From CAZPWF01 sp964590725 (GTDB taxonomy: Bacteria > Patescibacteriota > Saccharimonadia > Saccharimonadales > JACQNP01), in contig CAZPWF010000031.1 of the NCBI GenBank assembly GCA_964590725.1, forward strand, positions 1 through 7,394: a stretch of 7,394 nt of DNA. Direction: 5' to 3'. The translations under genes and the position numbers were made by a program. Shown here piece after piece: positions 5,906-7,394 of the stretch; the stretch's first letter is position 1, and each line of letters starts with the position of its first letter. Under the pieces are notes generated by a model. The model saw only the letters and a program-made list of their open reading frames with translations. It had not been told where the DNA came from and searched no databases.

Positions 5906-6462
5906 TAGAATTCTACTGTTGTTGCCTTATTAATGGTAGCTTGTTCAGCCTCATCAACTTCAAAGAATTCACGTGCCTTGAATCCGAGCATACTAGCGAA
6001 CATATTTGTCGGGAATGTCTTAACTTTGATATTAAGATCTCGTGCAGAACCGTTGTAGAATCGTCGAGCTGCTTGGATTTTGTCTTCTGTGTCTACTAAC
6101 TCTTCTTGAAGGTGCTTGAAATTTTCATTTGCCTTCAAGTCTGGGTAGTTTTCTGCAACCGCGAACAAACTCTTTAACGTCTGTTGGAACATATTTTCTG
6201 CTTGTGCAGTTTCTTTTACGCCGTTGGCATTCATCGCATTAGAACGCGCTTCAGTTACTTTAGTGAAGACTTCTTTTTCGTGCTTAGCATAGCCTTTGAC
6301 AGCATTTACTAAGTTAGGTATCAGGTCATAACGACGCTTAAGCTGAACTGTGATATCGCTCCAAGCCTCGTCAACACGAACATTTGCTTTTACTAGACCG
6401 TTATACATCGCAATAAACGCGATGACTATGACAGCAACAACACCGACAATTATCCAGATCAT
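5905..6462 (-). CDS. lemA: LemA family membrane protein
   Basis: This 185-residue protein matches LemA in length and motifs throughout. One N-terminal membrane helix (about 2-20) is followed by a helical cytosolic domain with RRYDLIPNLV (43-52), ENYPDLKAN (104-112), RRFYNGSARDLN (133-144) and FPTNMFASMLGF (150-161). Its molecular role is not settled. The family is widely found next to HtpX-like proteases and is thought to act with envelope stress or quality-control systems. It is the first gene of the probable lemA-htpX-membrane protein-ligA operon. The ATG is well supported by GAGGGAG (6477-6471) 8 nt upstream. Confidence 0.95.
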   Translation of the reverse strand: MIWIIVGVVAVIVIAFIAMYNGLVKANVRVDEAWSDITVQLKRRYDLIPNLVNAVKGYAKHEKEVFTKVTEARSNAMNANGVKETAQAENMFQQTLKSLFAVAENYPDLKANENFKHLQEELVDTEDKIQAARRFYNGSARDLNIKVKTFPTNMFASMLGFKAREFFEVDEAEQATINKATTVEF

Positions 6463-6470
6463 TAATCTAT

Positions 6471-6504
6471 CTCCCTCTTATTGTTTATGTATTTAAGTAT
6501 ACCA
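6471..6504 (-). promoter_or_regulatory. lemA promoter (extended -10) and Shine-Dalgarno
   Basis: On the minus strand TGG followed by TATACT (6504-6496) forms an extended -10 element, which can work without a good -35; none is seen at 17 bases upstream. GAGGGAG (6477-6471) is the ribosome-binding site, with 8 bases to the ATG. The predicted leader is about 25 nt. This is the only clear promoter for the four-gene operon. Confidence 0.5.
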
Positions 6505-6531
6505 CCCGGCTTACGCTGCGACTACTCCTAA

Positions 6532-6663
6532 AAACGTTATTTGCGTAGGGAGTTCGAGACAAAAGAGCTGTTGCCTAACATCGCTCAATTCCATGATCTT
6601 TTAATTATTCTCGACACAAGTCCTGAAACAGTGCTTCAAGAAATGACCATGCTACCATTATAG
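6532..6663 (+). pseudogene. Short open frame, possible remnant or small gene
   Basis: A plus-strand frame is open for 43 codons between TAA (6529-6531) and TAG (6661-6663). It has no early ATG or GTG; a TTG at 6541 would give 40 residues. The second half reads like a real amphipathic protein tail, with AQFHDLLIILDTSPETVLQE and then MTMLPL. The stop is 2 nt before the 2H phosphoesterase ATG, the spacing of an operon neighbour. I do not recognise a family. It may be the C-terminal end of a gene whose front was lost, a small TTG-started gene, or chance. The rest of the 203-base spacer holds the divergent lemA promoter. Confidence 0.35.
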
Positions 6664-6665
6664 AT

Positions 6666-7238
6666 ATGAAAAGAATCTACGCGGTTTACTGTAAAGTACA
6701 GCTCATCAACCCGCCAGATTGGCTTACTCTTTACCGAGAAAAGTACGATGACCCATACGAATTTCACATCACACTGAAGCAGATGGCCTACATCGAGGAA
6801 GATTTGCTCTCCAGAATAAAAACGATATTGAACGGTATTATGGACAACTCGCCTCTCATGAATCGAAATCTATTGATCACATTTGATGAGCTGTTGCTTG
6901 ATGAGAATGATGTAGATGATGGAACTGGCTTTATCTATCTATTCGCTGGCAAACGAAACAACGTCCTTGCCGATTTTCAAAAACATATTAGGGAAGAGCT
7001 TTCTGAGTTTAGCGACTACTACTTCAAGAACTCGCGAACACACGAGTATGACTTTAGACCACACCTGACGATAGGCCGTAATTTAGACAAGAATCGCTTT
7101 AAGCAAGCAGTAAAGGACTTACCAGATAGACCGATACTTCGCGGCGAAATCACCGAGGTTGTACTCTCGTGTGTGAAAGAGATCAGTCCGAAAGAAGTAC
7201 AGCGTCCAGAAAACTTCACTACATATTCGCTAAAATGA
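6666..7238 (+). CDS. 2H phosphoesterase / 2'-5' RNA ligase-like protein
   Basis: This 190-residue protein carries the two HxT motifs that define the 2H phosphoesterase superfamily: HITL (34-37, in YEFHITLKQ) and HLTI (133-136, in FRPHLTIGR), 99 residues apart. The paired histidines and threonines form the active site, and members cut or make 2',5' or 2',3'-cyclic phosphate bonds in RNA or small nucleotides. The exact substrate cannot be told from the sequence. Length and motif spacing are typical and no signal or membrane segment is seen, so it is cytosolic. The ATG at 6666 lies 2 nt after the stop of a short open frame and has no Shine-Dalgarno. TGC-TACCAT (6650-6658) could be an extended -10, placing a transcript start at the ATG. 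It points away from lemA and is the only plus-strand gene. Confidence 0.85.
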   Translation: MKRIYAVYCKVQLINPPDWLTLYREKYDDPYEFHITLKQMAYIEEDLLSRIKTILNGIMDNSPLMNRNLLITFDELLLDENDVDDGTGFIYLFAGKRNNVLADFQKHIREELSEFSDYYFKNSRTHEYDFRPHLTIGRNLDKNRFKQAVKDLPDRPILRGEITEVVLSCVKEISPKEVQRPENFTTYSLK

Positions 7239-7269
7239 AAATAAACGCATGTCCATACGTGTTTAGATG

Positions 7270-7290
7270 TGGTGGGTGATGAGGGACTCG
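7270..7290 (-). other. tRNA 3'-end fragment (tRNA-Val-like)
   Basis: On the minus strand 21 bases read as the tail of a tRNA: CGAGT (3' part of the T-loop), CCCTC (T-stem 3' strand), ATCACCC (acceptor 3' strand), A and CCA. A complete tRNA would start GGGTGAT, as bacterial tRNA-Val often does. The expected GAGGG-TT before the T-loop is missing (the sequence is GCAAGG), and no GGGTGAT start lies upstream within the window. It is a fragment, not a working tRNA. Such tails can mark attachment sites of integrated elements, but no integrase is present here. Confidence 0.5.
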
Positions 7291-7391
7291 CCTTGCCTAC
7301 AAGCAACTTTGCTTGATGCTACAAGCATCGAATCAAAGCAAGGGTGCCGGGGAGTGCTTCCGCTAGCACTCCCGTTCGAGCCCTAACGAAC
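7282..7391. repeat. Dense nested inverted repeats, possible structured RNA
   Basis: Several perfect or near-perfect inverted repeats nest together. The outer arms are AGGG-A-CTCG (7282-7290) and CGAGCCCT (7377-7384). Inside them are CCTTGC/GCAAGG (7291-7296, 7338-7343), CAAGCAA-CT-TTGCTTG (7300-7315), GATGCT-ACA-AGCATC (7315-7329) and the strong 9-bp hairpin GGGAGTGCT/AGCACTCCC (7350-7373). GTTCG/CGAAC (7374-7391) overlaps the outer arm. CTACAAGCA occurs twice (7297-7305, 7319-7327). The set is compatible with a closed multi-branch RNA fold in either strand. It may continue past the window edge. Confidence 0.6.
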
Positions 7392-7394
7392 GTA

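Noticed and set aside
6573..6579. GCCTAAC, resembling an integron attC core site
   Set aside because: No partner GTTRRRY core lies at the right distance and order, and no integrase is present. The GTTAGGG near 7380-7387 (minus strand) also fails the consensus at its last base.
7019..7306. 95-codon minus-strand frame over the end of the 2H phosphoesterase gene and the tRNA-like fragment
   Set aside because: It is antisense to a supported gene, and its start falls in the repeat-rich non-coding tail.
7270..7394. tmRNA or a complete tRNA on the minus strand
   Set aside because: The universal T-loop TTCRA context is missing, the 5' acceptor strand is not in the window, and no tag-peptide frame is visible; only the 3' tail can be supported.
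1..7394. CRISPR array or toxin-antitoxin system
   Set aside because: No regularly spaced direct repeats are present and no recognisable toxin or antitoxin pair was seen; the short frame before the 2H phosphoesterase shows no antitoxin motif.

Overview
The window looks like a piece of a small-genome, host-associated bacterium, most likely from the Candidate Phyla Radiation and best matching Candidatus Saccharibacteria (TM7). The basis is protein style: an NAD+-dependent DNA ligase with no zinc-binding cysteines, tightly packed membrane and protease genes, and a six-helix ferric-reductase-like flavoprotein. The assignment is an inference from recognition, not a search. UGA acts as a stop: two genes end in TGA inside ATGA overlaps, which argues against the UGA=Gly code of Gracilibacteria and Absconditabacteria. 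A run of exactly 100 N (1766-1865) shows that this is a draft scaffold.

Left part (1-1456, minus strand): a ferric-reductase/NADPH-oxidase-like membrane flavocytochrome overlaps by 4 bases (ATGA) the start of a membrane-anchored protein that runs off the left edge. They look like a two-gene electron-transfer operon. A TATAAT box 7 nt before the reductase ATG suggests a leaderless mRNA. Region 1457-1865 holds no protein gene. It has a degraded tRNA-Ala 3' fragment, a compound hairpin, a terminator, a complete tRNA-Ala(GGC) and the assembly gap.

Middle (1866-6462, minus strand): transcribed from right to left, lemA, htpX, an unrecognised multi-pass membrane protein and ligA form a compact probable operon. 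Spacings are 41 nt, 11 nt and a 4-nt ATGA overlap. An extended -10 box and a good Shine-Dalgarno precede lemA, and a strong hairpin terminator lies about 120 nt after ligA. LemA and HtpX are a common pair linked to envelope protein quality control. LigA seals Okazaki fragments and repair nicks, and its link with the others is probably only co-transcription. The lemA-htpX spacer can form two mutually exclusive hairpins around the htpX ribosome-binding site.

Right part (6463-7394): a divergent 43-codon open frame, perhaps a small gene or the tail of a lost one, stops 2 nt before a plus-strand 2H phosphoesterase (2'-5' RNA ligase-like) gene. The last 125 bases are dense in nested inverted repeats and carry, on the minus strand, a 21-nt sequence identical in form to the 3' end of a tRNA (T-arm 3' strand, acceptor 3' strand, ACCA) without the rest of the tRNA. 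This is the least explained stretch of the window.
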